Shown here: one piece after another, positions 8,601 to 18,900 of the stretch
How positions within the stretch are numbered: the first letter of the stretch is position 1
Layout: each line of letters begins with the position of its first letter
Assembly (NCBI RefSeq): GCF_001428525.1
Contig: NZ_LMHW01000010.1
Span: 62,341-126,340 of the forward strand
DNA from: Flavobacterium sp. Root186
GTDB lineage: Bacteria > Bacteroidota > Bacteroidia > Flavobacteriales > Flavobacteriaceae
Direction: 5' to 3'
DNA: 64,000 bases
Program-made: the position numbers and the translations under genes
Notes under the pieces: generated by a model
The model's database searches: none
Told to the model about the DNA's origin: nothing
The model's input: the letters and a program-made list of their open reading frames with translations, nothing else

Positions 8601-9602
8601 ATGACAGAAGGAAATTTTGTAGATTACGTTAAGATATATGTTTCGTCCGGAAAAGGAGGAAAAGGATCTACGCATTTACATAGAGAGAAATTTATTGAAA
8701 AAGGCGGCCCGGACGGTGGAGATGGAGGCCGAGGCGGACATGTGTATTTAGTGGGGAATAAAGGACTCTGGACATTATTTCATTTAAAGTTTGCGCGTCA
8801 TATTAAAGCCGGACATGGTGGAGATGGTGGAGGAGACCGCAGTACAGGAGCAGATGGAGATGATAAATTTATTGAAGTGCCCTTGGGAACTGTTGTAAAA
8901 GACAAGGAAACCGGAGAAGTACTTTTTGAAATTACAGAAGACGGGGAAAAAAGAGTTCTTGCAAAAGGAGGAAAGGGAGGTTTAGGAAACTGGCATTTTA
9001 GAAGTTCAACAAACCAAACACCTCGTTATGCACAGCCTGGTTTGCCGGGTTTAGAAATGGACGTAATTCTGGAACTTAAAGTTCTGGCAGATGTTGGATT
9101 GGTTGGTTTTCCTAATGCTGGAAAATCGACATTATTATCTGTATTAACTTCAGCAAAACCAAAAATTGCCGATTATCCTTTCACAACCTTAAAACCAAAT
9201 TTAGGAATTGTAGCTTATAGAGATTTTCAGTCTTTTGTAATTGCTGATATTCCTGGAATTATTGAAGGTGCTGCAGAAGGAAAAGGTTTAGGGCATTATT
9301 TCTTACGTCATATTGAGCGTAATTCAACTTTACTGTTTTTAGTTCCGGTTGATACACCGGATATTAAAGCAGAATATGATATTTTGGTAAATGAATTGAC
9401 GAAGTATAATCCTGAAATGCTGGACAAAGAACGTCTTTTGGTGATCTCAAAATGTGATATGCTGGATGATGAACTTAAGGCTGAATTGAAAGCTGAGTTA
9501 GATGTTTCTTTTAAAGATATTCCGTATATGTTTATTTCATCTGTTGCACAACAAGGTTTGACAGATTTGAAGGATAAGCTGTGGAAAATGCTAAACGATT
9601 AA
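8601..9602 (+). CDS. obg: Obg family GTPase (ObgE/CgtA)
   Basis: A 333-residue GTPase involved in ribosome assembly and the stringent response. The glycine-rich Obg fold occupies residues 1-160 ([12 protein letters not shown] near 35-46). The G domain follows with G1 GFPNAGKST (169-177), G3 DIPG (216-219), SKCD as G4 and SSVA as G5. The C-terminal OCT extension of some homologues is absent, as usual in this phylum. A strong terminator follows. Confidence 0.97.
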   Translation: MTEGNFVDYVKIYVSSGKGGKGSTHLHREKFIEKGGPDGGDGGRGGHVYLVGNKGLWTLFHLKFARHIKAGHGGDGGGDRSTGADGDDKFIEVPLGTVVKDKETGEVLFEITEDGEKRVLAKGGKGGLGNWHFRSSTNQTPRYAQPGLPGLEMDVILELKVLADVGLVGFPNAGKSTLLSVLTSAKPKIADYPFTTLKPNLGIVAYRDFQSFVIADIPGIIEGAAEGKGLGHYFLRHIERNSTLLFLVPVDTPDIKAEYDILVNELTKYNPEMLDKERLLVISKCDMLDDELKAELKAELDVSFKDIPYMFISSVAQQGLTDLKDKLWKMLND

Positions 9603-9622
9603 TATCGTTTTATTATAAATAT

Positions 9623-9655
9623 AAAAACCCGACAATTTCTATTGTCGGGTTTTTT
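9623..9655. terminator. Rho-independent terminator after obg (bidirectional)
   Basis: A 14-bp stem, AAAAACCCGACAAT with ATTGTCGGGTTTTT, and a TTCT loop. It is followed by Ts on the plus strand and preceded by As, so it can serve both obg and the convergent outer membrane protein gene. Confidence 0.9.
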
Positions 9656-9718
9656 ACTTTCTGTGCGAAAAAACAAAAAGTATAAAGGATTTTACTTTCT
9701 AACTTAAATCCTGTGAAA

Positions 9719-10249
9719 TTATAGTCCAAAGTTTTTAGAAATTCCAATGTTTAAAGTTTTTCCAAAATTAAAACCTAAACGTTCTTCTCTGGGATTTCCT
9801 TTTCCGCTAAGATTGTCATAATTGATTCCCCCAATAGAAAAGTTCAAACCAAATCCTCTTTTCATGTTAATAAATAAGGCTGGCGTTAAACTAGCATAAA
9901 CTCCTTTTGTATTGTCAATAGTTCTTTCTTGGTATCCAACTCCAAAGTCAGTGTAGAAAGAGAATAAATCAGAAAGGGGCACTGAGTAACGAGTAAAAAC
10001 ACCAACTCTGTATGCTTCTTCTCTTTTAGATCCAGATTCTTTGTAGTTCAGGATTGAACCTTCAACTCCTAAAGTCCAGTTGTCAGTAAATTGATATCCT
10101 ACTTTTGGAGAAAATTCAAAGTTTTCATATTTATCATCTCCAATTTTTTCTGAACCAAACCCAACATTTCCGCCAAGTAAGATTGACCCTTTTTGTGCAC
10201 TCATCATAGTTGTTACTAAAAGCACAACTGCTACTAATAATTTTTTCAT
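9719..10249 (-). CDS. Outer membrane beta-barrel protein
   Basis: A 176-residue protein with a signal peptide (MKKLLVAVVLLVTTMMSAQ) and alternating strands rich in Gly, aromatic and polar residues (VGYQFTDNWTLGVEG, FFYTDFGVGYQERT-like), ending in GISKNFGL. This fits the OmpA-like eight-strand small porin fold widespread in Bacteroidota. Its specific role is unknown. It is monocistronic and converges with obg. Confidence 0.85.
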   Translation of the reverse strand: MKKLLVAVVLLVTTMMSAQKGSILLGGNVGFGSEKIGDDKYENFEFSPKVGYQFTDNWTLGVEGSILNYKESGSKREEAYRVGVFTRYSVPLSDLFSFYTDFGVGYQERTIDNTKGVYASLTPALFINMKRGFGLNFSIGGINYDNLSGKGNPREERLGFNFGKTLNIGISKNFGL

Positions 10250-10561
10250 TTTTATTTTTTTAATTAAAAAGGCAAATTAAAGGAAATATTATTTGTAAGA
10301 AATAGATTAAATAAAATATATTCAATAGAAAGTTAATTTTTACAATTTTTATTAAGATTTAAAATCATGATTTCATTAAATCTAGAATTTTATAAGTTTA
10401 ACTAGTTTTTATCTTTTTATACTCTAATAATTTTCCTTTTTTATCAAATTATGAATTTCGCAAAATCATCTTCATATTTATTTATTATGTTTTGTTTTTA
10501 GATCGAATGTTTATTTTTTTTGCGAAAATGAGTTATATTCGCAGTACTTAAACAAAATAAC
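10250..10561. other. AT-rich divergent intergenic region, no gene seen
   Basis: 312 bp between divergently transcribed genes. It probably contains both promoters. TTATATTCG at about 10532 resembles a degenerate -7 element for the peptidase, and on the minus strand TTAATTTG (10280-10273) resembles one for the outer membrane protein gene. Neither has a clear -33 partner. Confidence 0.4.
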
Positions 10562-12706
10562 ATGAAAAAAATAGTTTTATTCTTGACCATGTGCCTTATG
10601 GCTTTTCCTGTAAGAGCTGATGAGGGAATGTGGTTCTTGATGTTTATCGAAAGATTGAACCATAGAGATATGGAGAAAATGGGCTTGCAATTAACAGCCG
10701 AAGAAATTTATAGTATTAACCACCATAGTTTAAAAGATGCAATTGTACAGTTTAATGGTGGGTGTACCGCTGAAATCGTTTCTAAAAGCGGATTGGTTTT
10801 AACAAACCACCATTGCGGATATAATGCGATTGCAGAACTTTCTACTGCAGAACAAAACTATTTGAAAGATGGTTTTTGGGCAAAGGATAAAAGTGCCGAA
10901 ATGAAACCTAAATCTTTATACGTTCGTTTCTTCGTGCGTATGGATGATGTTTCTAAAAGAATTTTATCAAAAGTAAATGATACTATGACGGAGACTGAAA
11001 GAAACAAAATCATTCAGCAAGAGATTAGTTTAATTGAAAAAGAAAATAGTGAAAACGGGAAATATACAGTTTCTGTTCGTCCTTTCTTTCAAGGAAATGA
11101 ATATTATTATTTCGTTTACCAAGATTACACAGATGTTCGTTTAGTAGGAACACCTCCTGAAAGTGTTGGTAAATTTGGCGGGGATACTGACAACTGGGAG
11201 TGGCCTCGTCAAACTGGGGATTTCTCTATGTTTAGAGTATATGCTGATAAAGACGGAAATCCTGCGGCTTATTCTAAAGATAATGTGCCTTTACAGCCAA
11301 AACATTATTTGCCTGTAAGTATTAAAGGTGTAAAAGAAAATGATTTTGCTATGATTTTGGGTTATCCAGGAAGAACAAATCGCTGGATGCCGGCAGGCGG
11401 AATTGAGCAGAATATAAAATATGCTTATCCTGCGTGGGTTGAAGGTGCTAAAACCGGAATGGACGTAATGAAAAAGTATATGGATACAGATGCAACAGTT
11501 CGTTTGAAATATGCTTCTAAATATGCTTCTACGGCAAACTATTGGAAAAACCGTCAGGGTATGATCGATGCTTTAACAAAAGCTGGAACGGTAGATACTA
11601 AATCAGAACAGGAAGATAAATTTTACGAGTGGGCAAGTAAGCCGGCTAATAAGGAAAAATATGAAAATGTAATTCCTACTATTAACGATTATTACAGAGA
11701 AACAAACTTAAAAGCACGTCACGATAATTACTTAACGCAGCTTTTACGTACTTCTAGTTATGCTGCAGGTCCTGCAAATTTAGGAAATGAACTGATTGCC
11801 TACTATAAAGAAAATGAAGCAAAAAGAGCGGAGATGTTACCTAAGATCAACACAATGATTGACAATATCTATGGCAATTTTTATGCTCCGCTTGAAAAAG
11901 ATGTATTGACAGCACAACTAAATTTATACGCTTCTAAGGCTGCAGAATATGGACTTGCTCCAGAAATTGCCAAAATGAAAACTTCTAATAATGGTGATTT
12001 TACTGCTGATGTAGCAAAAGCAACTGAAATTAGTTATTTTACAACTAAAGAAAAAGTATTAGCATTTATGGCTGATCCAAAACCTTTGGCAATTGTACAC
12101 GATCCTTTGTATATTATTTCAAATGATTTACTAACAAAATACCGTGCTAAAACAGATGATCAGGCAAAAGCAGATGATGGTTTTGCAATTGCTTACCGCG
12201 AATTGGTTGAAGGTTTAAGAGAGTCAAAATTAAATGCGATTAAATATCCTGATGCAAACTCTACTTTGAGATTAACTTACGGAAAAGTTCGTGCTTTGCC
12301 TGCAGATCCTCGTAACGATGCGGCGATCAACAATTATACAACTATGGAAAGCATGGTGAAAAAGTATAAAGCCGGAGATCAGGAATTTGATTTACCAAAT
12401 CGTTTGTTAGAATTAAACAAAGCAAAAGATTTTGGTCAATATGCAGATAAAGCAGGTTACATGCCGGTAAACTTCTTAACGGATAATGATATTACTGGAG
12501 GAAACTCAGGTTCACCGGTTTTAAACGGAAAAGGAGAATTAATTGGAATTGCTTTTGATGGAAATATCGAAGCAATGGCCGGAGACGTAATTTTTGATCC
12601 TAAATTGCAAAGAACTATTAACGTTGATATTCGTTACGTACTTTGGATTATTGATAAATACGCCGGAGCTAAAAATATTATTGACGAATTGACGATTTCA
12701 AAATAA
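10562..12706 (+). CDS. S46 family dipeptidyl-peptidase, DPP7-like
   Basis: A 714-residue periplasmic serine exopeptidase that releases dipeptides from oligopeptide N-termini, feeding amino-acid catabolism. A signal peptide ends near residue 19. The catalytic His lies in TNHHCGY (residues 81-87), the Asp region is GGDTDNWEWPR, and the nucleophile is Ser649 in GNSGSP. In characterised S46 enzymes one residue sets P1 preference: Gly in DPP7 (hydrophobic) and Arg in DPP11 (acidic). Here the equivalent is Gly667 in AFDGN, so DPP7-like specificity is inferred. Three hairpins follow the stop codon. Confidence 0.92.
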   Translation: MKKIVLFLTMCLMAFPVRADEGMWFLMFIERLNHRDMEKMGLQLTAEEIYSINHHSLKDAIVQFNGGCTAEIVSKSGLVLTNHHCGYNAIAELSTAEQNYLKDGFWAKDKSAEMKPKSLYVRFFVRMDDVSKRILSKVNDTMTETERNKIIQQEISLIEKENSENGKYTVSVRPFFQGNEYYYFVYQDYTDVRLVGTPPESVGKFGGDTDNWEWPRQTGDFSMFRVYADKDGNPAAYSKDNVPLQPKHYLPVSIKGVKENDFAMILGYPGRTNRWMPAGGIEQNIKYAYPAWVEGAKTGMDVMKKYMDTDATVRLKYASKYASTANYWKNRQGMIDALTKAGTVDTKSEQEDKFYEWASKPANKEKYENVIPTINDYYRETNLKARHDNYLTQLLRTSSYAAGPANLGNELIAYYKENEAKRAEMLPKINTMIDNIYGNFYAPLEKDVLTAQLNLYASKAAEYGLAPEIAKMKTSNNGDFTADVAKATEISYFTTKEKVLAFMADPKPLAIVHDPLYIISNDLLTKYRAKTDDQAKADDGFAIAYRELVEGLRESKLNAIKYPDANSTLRLTYGKVRALPADPRNDAAINNYTTMESMVKKYKAGDQEFDLPNRLLELNKAKDFGQYADKAGYMPVNFLTDNDITGGNSGSPVLNGKGELIGIAFDGNIEAMAGDVIFDPKLQRTINVDIRYVLWIIDKYAGAKNIIDELTISK

Positions 12707-12726
12707 TCTCAATTTCATTAAAAAGT

Positions 12727-12760
12727 AAACCCGACAGATTTTAAATCTGTCGGGTTTTTT
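12727..12760 (+). terminator. Rho-independent terminator after the S46 peptidase
   Basis: AAACCCGACAGATTT pairs with AAATCTGTCGGGTTT and is followed by a T-run, 21 bp after the stop codon. Confidence 0.9.
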
Positions 12761-12784
12761 GTTGTTTTTAATTTTGAAAAAAAA

Positions 12785-12842
12785 TGTCAGGCTGAGCGAA
12801 GTCGAAGCGCTAAAAAGGGCTTCGACTTCGCTCAGCCTGACA
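12785..12842. repeat. Perfect 24-bp palindromic repeat (GGCTGAGCGAAGTCGAAG type)
   Basis: The left arm 12785-12808 (TGTCAGGCTGAGCGAAG...) is exactly complementary to 12819-12842 around a 10-bp loop. Its GC content is well above that of the surroundings, and there is no T-run. It has the look of a dispersed REP/MITE-like palindrome, and sits between two terminators. Confidence 0.85.
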
Positions 12843-12854
12843 TACAGGTTCAGT

Positions 12855-12890
12855 AACCCCGACAGGTTTTTAAAACCTGTCGGGGTTTTT
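12855..12890. terminator. Terminator between convergent peptidase and alpha-2-macroglobulin genes
   Basis: AACCCCGACAGGTTTT pairs with AAAACCTGTCGGGGTT, with Ts on the plus strand and limited As before it. It is near-identical in core to the hairpin at 12727-12760. It may serve both convergent genes. Confidence 0.8.
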
Positions 12891-12943
12891 AGGATGGTTT
12901 TTTCCGGCATTCTTTGGAATTTGGAATTTATTTTTTGAAATTT

Positions 12944-15900
12944 TTATTGAACTTTTACTCGGATTCCTTTCGTATGACTTGAAAATTCCGGAGCATACAT
13001 ACTTTGAATTGTTGTAATTCCGTTTGAGAATTCGCCGCTGTTATTTATGCGGATATCATATTCTAAAACATAAGTTCCTTTATTGATTCGGTCAAAAAAG
13101 AAATGTGTTGCAGCATCCTTTGTACTCATATAATATCCTAAACGATCTGAGTATTTATATTCTGAAAGAACATTTAGAGGTTCAAAACAAGAAGCGCGCA
13201 TGTCTTTTAAATGAATATATTCGGTGTCTTCTTTAGAAGTTATAATTAACCTTACAGTTACTAAATCACCTATTTTCAATTCGTTTGCAGCCGTTATTTT
13301 TTGCAGCTGATCACCATTTGAAGTGCTTTTCTTTACATATAATTCTTTTGCAACAGTTAAAACCGCTCCCGAATTGTTTTTAATTTTATCTAAATCTTCA
13401 AAATACTGCCAGTAAATACCGCCAAATCCCGGAACTTTTGATTTATTCTGAATGCTGATAGAAGCCATTTCTTTCTTTACTTCTTTAGCTTTCCAGTTTA
13501 ATTTGATATAACCGGTTTCAGCTTCTTTTTGATTTTCTGCCAGCTTTTTGGTCATGATTTTTTCATCTCCCAATTTTATAATTGTATTGTCTTTTACAGA
13601 AAGCCAATCTGTTCCTTGCAATAATAAAGCATAAATAGCTTCGGTTGTAGATTTGGTCGTTGGCCAGTTTTTGGTTTGTTTGTTTTTTAATAGCCAGACT
13701 TTCATTGCATCAACAGATTTAGTATCGTTACTTACTTCGGCGAAAGCCTCAATTAATAAAGCCTGAGTTTCTATTGGAGCCTGATACCAATACCAACCTG
13801 ATTGGTTGGCAATCCAGTACATTCCCCAGTCTTCGTTGTTTGATGCAGTTTCTTTTAGACTTTCAATAATTTTTTTGGCAGTTTCTTTTTCTCCAAATCT
13901 ATTTAAAGTTAAAGCGGCCAATCCTTTTTCATAAATAGAATAACTTAGCCAATCTTTTTTAGCTGTTTCGAGATATAATTTGGTAACCTTTTTTAAAGTA
14001 TCAGATAATGGATATTTATCCAGATAAAAACTTCTGGCGTATAAATAATGCAAATTAGTAAATGTGCTTGTCCACGCAATCTTCTTGGTGTTTTTATAAT
14101 ATCGGTTTGTAATTCTGTATTCTTCTAAAAAGCTATTATCCATAAACTGAACCCCGATTTTAGTAATCTCATTAATTTCTTTACTTTGCTCTGTTGTACT
14201 CAATTTTGACAAATGCCCTAAACCTGCCAAAATATGCCTTGTAATATATTGGCTTTCTTCTCCGCCATCAAACCAGACAAATCCTCCAGAATCTTTTTGT
14301 TTTTGTTTTAATTTTTTAAAAGTAGCTTCTTGCGAAGTTTTCATCTTTTCTAAATCAAATAAAAGAGCTGTATTCTTTTTCTGTTCTTCTTCGTCTTGAG
14401 CATCATTTAACCAAGGTGTTTCAGCCAAAATAATTGATTTCAATTCTTCGTTTTCTTCTAATTTAGAGTTTAATTTTCCGTTCTTTCTCCATTCGTCAAA
14501 TACAGTTTCAATTTTAGGATTACTTGAAATGATTTCAGATGCCAAAGCATTTGCATAATAACGAGCAAATGTTTGTTCGGCACATTCGTGTTCATATTCC
14601 ATTAAATACGGTAAAGACTGAATTGCAATCCAAGTAGGATTTGACGTATATTCTAACGTAAATTGATGATTTTTTAAAGTGGTTGAATTGTTATTTTTTA
14701 AATTCTCAAACGTATATTCCTTGGTTGAATTGTCTCGAACCCAAACAGGGATACTTTCTGTAACGAGTATATTATTAGTTAGAACCGGAAGTATGTTTTC
14801 TTCACCATCAGAGAAATCACCCGATTTTGCCAAAATTTTATATTGAACTCCCTGTAAGCCTTCTGGAATTGTAATGGTCCAGTTTGCAACAGTATTTCCA
14901 TACGCCGGAATTGTAAAATTTCTAACATTTTTTTCGTTTAGCATTTTAGCATCAATTGGCTGCATCGTTACAGCATCAAAAAACTGTAAAATGGCGATTC
15001 CGGTTTTTGCTTCGGCTGTAATATTTGAAACTTTAGCACTTATAACAATCGTATCTTTTTCTCTAAAAAAGCGAGGAAAATTCGGTAAAACCATCAATTC
15101 TTTTTGAGTAACAACACTTTTGTGTAAATAACCCGATACAGCATCTTTATTATGCGCAAACAAGCGAAGTTTCCAAGCCGTTAATGCTTCTGGAGACGTA
15201 AAGTTGAAACTTACTTTTCCGCTAGAATCCGTTTTTAAATTAGGCAAAAAGAAAGCAGTTTCAGATAAATTTTTTCTAGCTTGTACCTTAGTCAAATCTT
15301 CTAAAGCATTTTTTGTTGTTATAAGTATTGCGCCATTTGCGCCTTTGCTTCCATAAAGAGCTGCTGCTTCATTTTCTTTTAGAACGTTAATAGAAATAAC
15401 ATCGGATGAATTTAAATTGCTCACTGCTTGTGCACTGGCAATTTTTCCATCTATAATATATAAGGGATTTACAGCATCATTTGAAGATGCGCCGCGAATA
15501 ACAATTTTATCTGAAGGTGTTTGTGTAACCTGTACTCCAGCAACTGTTCCTGACAGCGCACTATAAACATAATTATCTTCTTCAATAGTTTCACTGCTAA
15601 TGGTCGATGTAGCGTATGCAAGTGATTTTTTTTCTTTCTTAAAACCGTATCCAGTCACAACAACTGACTCTAATTGACTGGAATCGTTTGTTAAAGTAAC
15701 ATCAATAATCTTTTTATTTTCGGCCATTATCGATTGGCTTTTGGAGCCAATATAACTAAATACAAGCTCTTCTGTTCCTGTAGCTTCTATTTCATAATAA
15801 CCATCAAAATCACTTTGGGTCATGCGTTTGGTTCCTTTAATTACAATAGAAACTCCTGGCAGTGGAAGCCCGGAAATATCTGTTACAACACCAGAAACCA

Positions 15901-18900
15901 ATTTTGTATTAAGCGGTTTTTTTGCTTTTTTAGCAAGCTGTAATTGATATTCTTTTTGAAGGTGGATATTTGTATTTCTGCTATTAAAATCGAATCCAAA
16001 CCACATTAGTTTAGTAGTTTCATTAAAAAGTTCCATTCGATTTAATGGCTGATTTAAATTGATAACATAAGATGAAGTTTCCTCAAATCCCAAAGACGAT
16101 TTTGTGTTGCCATTGTTATAGTTGTACTTATTGATTGCCAGCAAATACCAATCTTTTTTGGTAAACTGATCGAGTGAACTATCATACATCGAGGCTAAAA
16201 TTTCGGCCTCCTTTTTTGTTCCGTTTGATTTTAGTTTAAAAGCCCAGTTTTCGCTGCTTCCGGGTTGTATTTTGCTTCTAAATGTTTCTACATTAAACTC
16301 TAATTTAGGAGCTGTCGATTTTAGGGCAATATTTGTTTCAGAGGCAAAGATTTCATTTTCAAAAACACTCTGGAAACTTAATTTTACAGCTTCTTCAAAT
16401 TCCTTTTTTAATGGAATTTTTAGCGTTGCTTCATTATTTTCTAAATGAATAGTTTTTTCAAAAAAGATCTGACTATTATAATTTCCTACTGTCGAAATAT
16501 AAAGCTCAGGAATTACCGAAGTTATTTTTAATAAAACAAAACCATCCTTTTTAGGATCTTTATTTATTTGTTTCTCTGTAAATAAAGTGCTGGAATGATA
16601 CTTGTCTTTACTTTGCATAATTTGAAAATCTGTTGAAGATTCTATGTCATTATTAAAGCTGTCTTTTGCCGAAAAGACGATTTTATAATTTCCGGATTTG
16701 TAATTTGAGATAAAATCTAAGGCAATTTTTTTGTCTTTTTCAGTATCTACTTTTTTAGAATAAAGCAAGATTTCCTCAAGATCATCAAACTCTTCATTAT
16801 TTTTTTCGTAAGGAAATAATTTTTCAAAATTGGCTTTGCTAATAGTATCAATCTCTGGTTTTGGCCAGACTCTTTTTTTGAATTTACTTGAAAACGGACT
16901 TACAAAAAAGATTTTAAGTTCACCTTTTGCAGCTAAAAATTCGTCATTTAAATTCGTGCTGTTTAGTGTAATCTCATTTTTGTCTTTGGTTTCGATTTGA
17001 GACTTAATATCTGTTTCTAAAACTAAATTATGATAACCCACTTTTACAGTTGTCTGTGTTTCGTGTGTTTCTCCATTTATATCAGTGACTTCAGCTTTAA
17101 TAAGATAATTAAAAACAGGCAGTTTATCTTTATCACTGTCTTCAGAAGGTGTTGCAACAAAATCAATTACAAATTTTCCTTCTGCATCAGTTTTAGTTTC
17201 GCCGGTAGTCAAAGTTTCATTTTCTACCTGACCATAATGTCTTCTAATGTAATTGGTATATCTGCTTACGGTGTACGTAACTTTTGCATGAGAGATTGTG
17301 CTTCCTGCAAATGCTTTTGCAAGTCCTTTTACTTTTATGGATTGGTTGACTTGAAAGGTCTCTTTTTTAGGTTCAAACGTAACTTCAAACTTTGGGCGTT
17401 TGTATTCTTCTACTCTAAAATCGATTTCAGAAGTTTCTAAATCTACATGATCCCAAAACGGATGATCTGCTTCTTCTTTATCGTAATTAATATCTTTTTC
17501 TGCGTCAGAAGGCTCTTCGGCACTAATTCTGAATCTTCCCGTTAAACCTGTTTTTGGAAGGACAAATTCGCCCGAAAAAGAACCAAATTCATTTGTTGTA
17601 ACTTCGATTTCTTTAATAGTGTTATAATTAGCATCTTCAAACTGAATTTTAAAAGAAGTCTGTGGAACAACGCTTGTTTTATTTCCCTTTTTTTGAATTG
17701 CAATTCCTTTATAATAAACAGTTTGTCCCGGACGATAAATGGCGCGGTCAAGATAAAATTCTACTTTTCCAGAAAAATTGGCATCTTCATCTTGTTTATC
17801 TAAATAGTGAGCATTGTAATTGAGATAATTTTTTTGAACTATAATAGTATCGTTTGCGGTAAACAATTCAAGCATTTCATATGCTGAATTTTGTTTTTTT
17901 TGTTTGTAAACGGCGATTCCGTCTTTTGCTGTTTTTATGTTAAAGTTTGTTGATTTAATAGTTGCATTTTCTATAGGTTTTCCCGTTTTTCGATCCAGAA
18001 CCTGAAATTTTTCATCATAACTATCTTGAGAACCCAAAACACTTAGGTTTGACGAAGTAATGATTTCATAAGCAAAAGCTTTTGTATCTTTTAAATCAGA
18101 ATCACTTTCAAAATAAACTAAATATGACCCTGTTTTTAAGTTAGGCAAAAGTATTTCGGTTGTGTATTGAAAATAGTCTTTTTTGTTTGGAAGGGAATAA
18201 TCGTTAACAGCAAAAGCCTGTTTTTTTATAATAATTGCGTTTGTTAAACTATCTTTTTTATGATATGATTTTTTATAGTCAAGAAGTTCTTTATGATTGA
18301 TTTTATAGAAAGAAACTTTTAAACGATCAACATTTTTATAACGAATAAAAGCCCTTGTGTTTTCATTATTATAAGTATATTTTTGAAGCTGTACATATAA
18401 AGATTTAGACAGAATATTTGCTTTTTTTTGAATAGCAAGTTTATATGCATTTGATCTGTTTATAACTTTAAGAATACTGTCAAGAGTGGTAATTGCTTTA
18501 ATGTTATAATCTGGATTCAGTTGTTTTGAAGCCTGATTGCTTAAAATAAAAACTTTTTCCATTTGAATTTTTTGATTCAGCAGTTCGTTTTTTACTGTTT
18601 TTTGAAGATTGACTAAAGCCGAAAAATAATCATCTTCAGATATTAATGATCTATTTCTAAAAAACTGCATACGGTCAAATTGATTTTCTTGATTTGGCTC
18701 GACAGTTTCTTGTTTTTGGTATAATGATAATAGCAAACGTAAATCTTCATTTGCAACAAAATCAAAATTCAATTTTATAAATGCAGTCGCATTTCCTAAA
18801 ATTTCTTTTTTGTAAGGATCAAATTCTGTTTGATTAATATAATGCTGTTGAGATCTTGTTTTATAAATCGCAATGCTTTCTTTTATTAAATAATCAAACA

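Noticed and set aside
17030..17440. Plus-strand open frame inside the alpha-2-macroglobulin gene
   Set aside because: Composition is that of an antisense shadow (Cys, Phe and Ser rich) and the minus-strand gene is clearly coding.
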